Notes under the pieces: generated by a model
Database searches by the model: none
Seen by the model: only the letters and a program-made list of their open reading frames with translations
Told to the model about the DNA's origin: nothing
Position numbers and translations under genes: made by a program
Shown here: piece after piece, positions 6,239 to 6,393 of the stretch
How the letters are laid out: each line of letters begins with the position of its first letter
Numbering within the stretch: position 1 is the first letter of the stretch
Origin: Burkholderiaceae bacterium
GTDB taxonomy: Bacteria; Pseudomonadota; Gammaproteobacteria; Burkholderiales; Burkholderiaceae_C
Direction of reading: 5' to 3'
DNA length: 6,393 nt
NCBI GenBank assembly: GCA_017999135.1
Contig: JAGOBT010000193.1
Location: forward strand, 1-6,393

Positions 6239-6393
6239 GCGCTGGCGCCGGTGGTGGCGGCCGTGGCGGCCTCGGCAGCGATGTGGCGCAGCGCGCGCTC
6301 GAACAACTCGACCGGCTGGCCACCGCTGATGAGGTGGCGGTCGTTGATGATGATGGCTGGCACCGAGCTGATGCCCTGCTGGTGGTAGAAGCC
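6235..6393 (-). CDS. DsbA/FrnE-like thioredoxin-fold oxidoreductase, C-terminal fragment
   Basis: Only the last 52 codons are in the window; the gene continues past the right edge. The fragment contains GISSVPAIIIN and then ISGGQP followed by VELFERAL, which is the cis-proline loop (Val-Pro), the following strand and the final helix of DsbA-family proteins, most like the FrnE / 2-hydroxychromene-2-carboxylate isomerase-like cytosolic branch. The CxxC active site, if present, would lie upstream and cannot be checked. The protein ends in an Ala/Thr-rich tail (EAATAATTGASA). Its TGA overlaps the gnd start as ATGA, so the two are almost certainly co-transcribed. The redox substrate is unknown. 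Confidence 0.82.
   Translation of the reverse strand, partial: GFYHQQGISSVPAIIINDRHLISGGQPVELFERALRHIAAEAATAATTGASA

Noticed and set aside
4793..6388. A 531-codon open frame on the plus strand
   Set aside because: It is antisense to gnd, whose catalytic motifs are unmistakable. Its His/Ala/Asp/Gly-rich translation shows no domain.

Overview
The window is GC-rich, and every convincing gene is on the minus strand, so it is read from right to left. The composition, the alanine-rich proteins and the gene families suggest a betaproteobacterium of the order Burkholderiales. That placement is an inference from protein style; no marker gene is present.

Layout in the direction of transcription. (1) At the right edge is the C-terminal end of a DsbA/FrnE-like thioredoxin-fold protein. 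Its stop codon overlaps the start of a complete gnd gene (6-phosphogluconate dehydrogenase, oxidative pentose phosphate pathway) by an ATGA junction. (2) After about 160 bases holding two small hairpins and a possible promoter comes a tight two-gene unit. The first gene encodes an exported protein that joins a LysM-like domain, a long Ala/Pro linker and a PhnD-type periplasmic binding domain. The second starts 10 bases later and encodes an unrecognised membrane protein with a cytoplasmic N-terminal domain and a periplasmic loop between two membrane helices. The unit ends in a compact intrinsic terminator. (3) A second unit begins with a signal-peptide-bearing NMT1/THI5-like solute-binding protein. 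A TauB/SsuB/NrtD-type ABC ATPase follows and ends exactly at the left edge. The matching permease is not in the window and may lie just beyond position 1.

The gnd and ABC-transporter genes are ordinary metabolic and transport genes. The least conventional part is the LysM-PhnD/membrane-protein pair. It has no transport ATPase or permease of its own and looks more like a periplasmic sensing or cell-envelope module than a phosphonate importer. No RNA genes, CRISPR arrays, insertion sequences or phage genes were seen.
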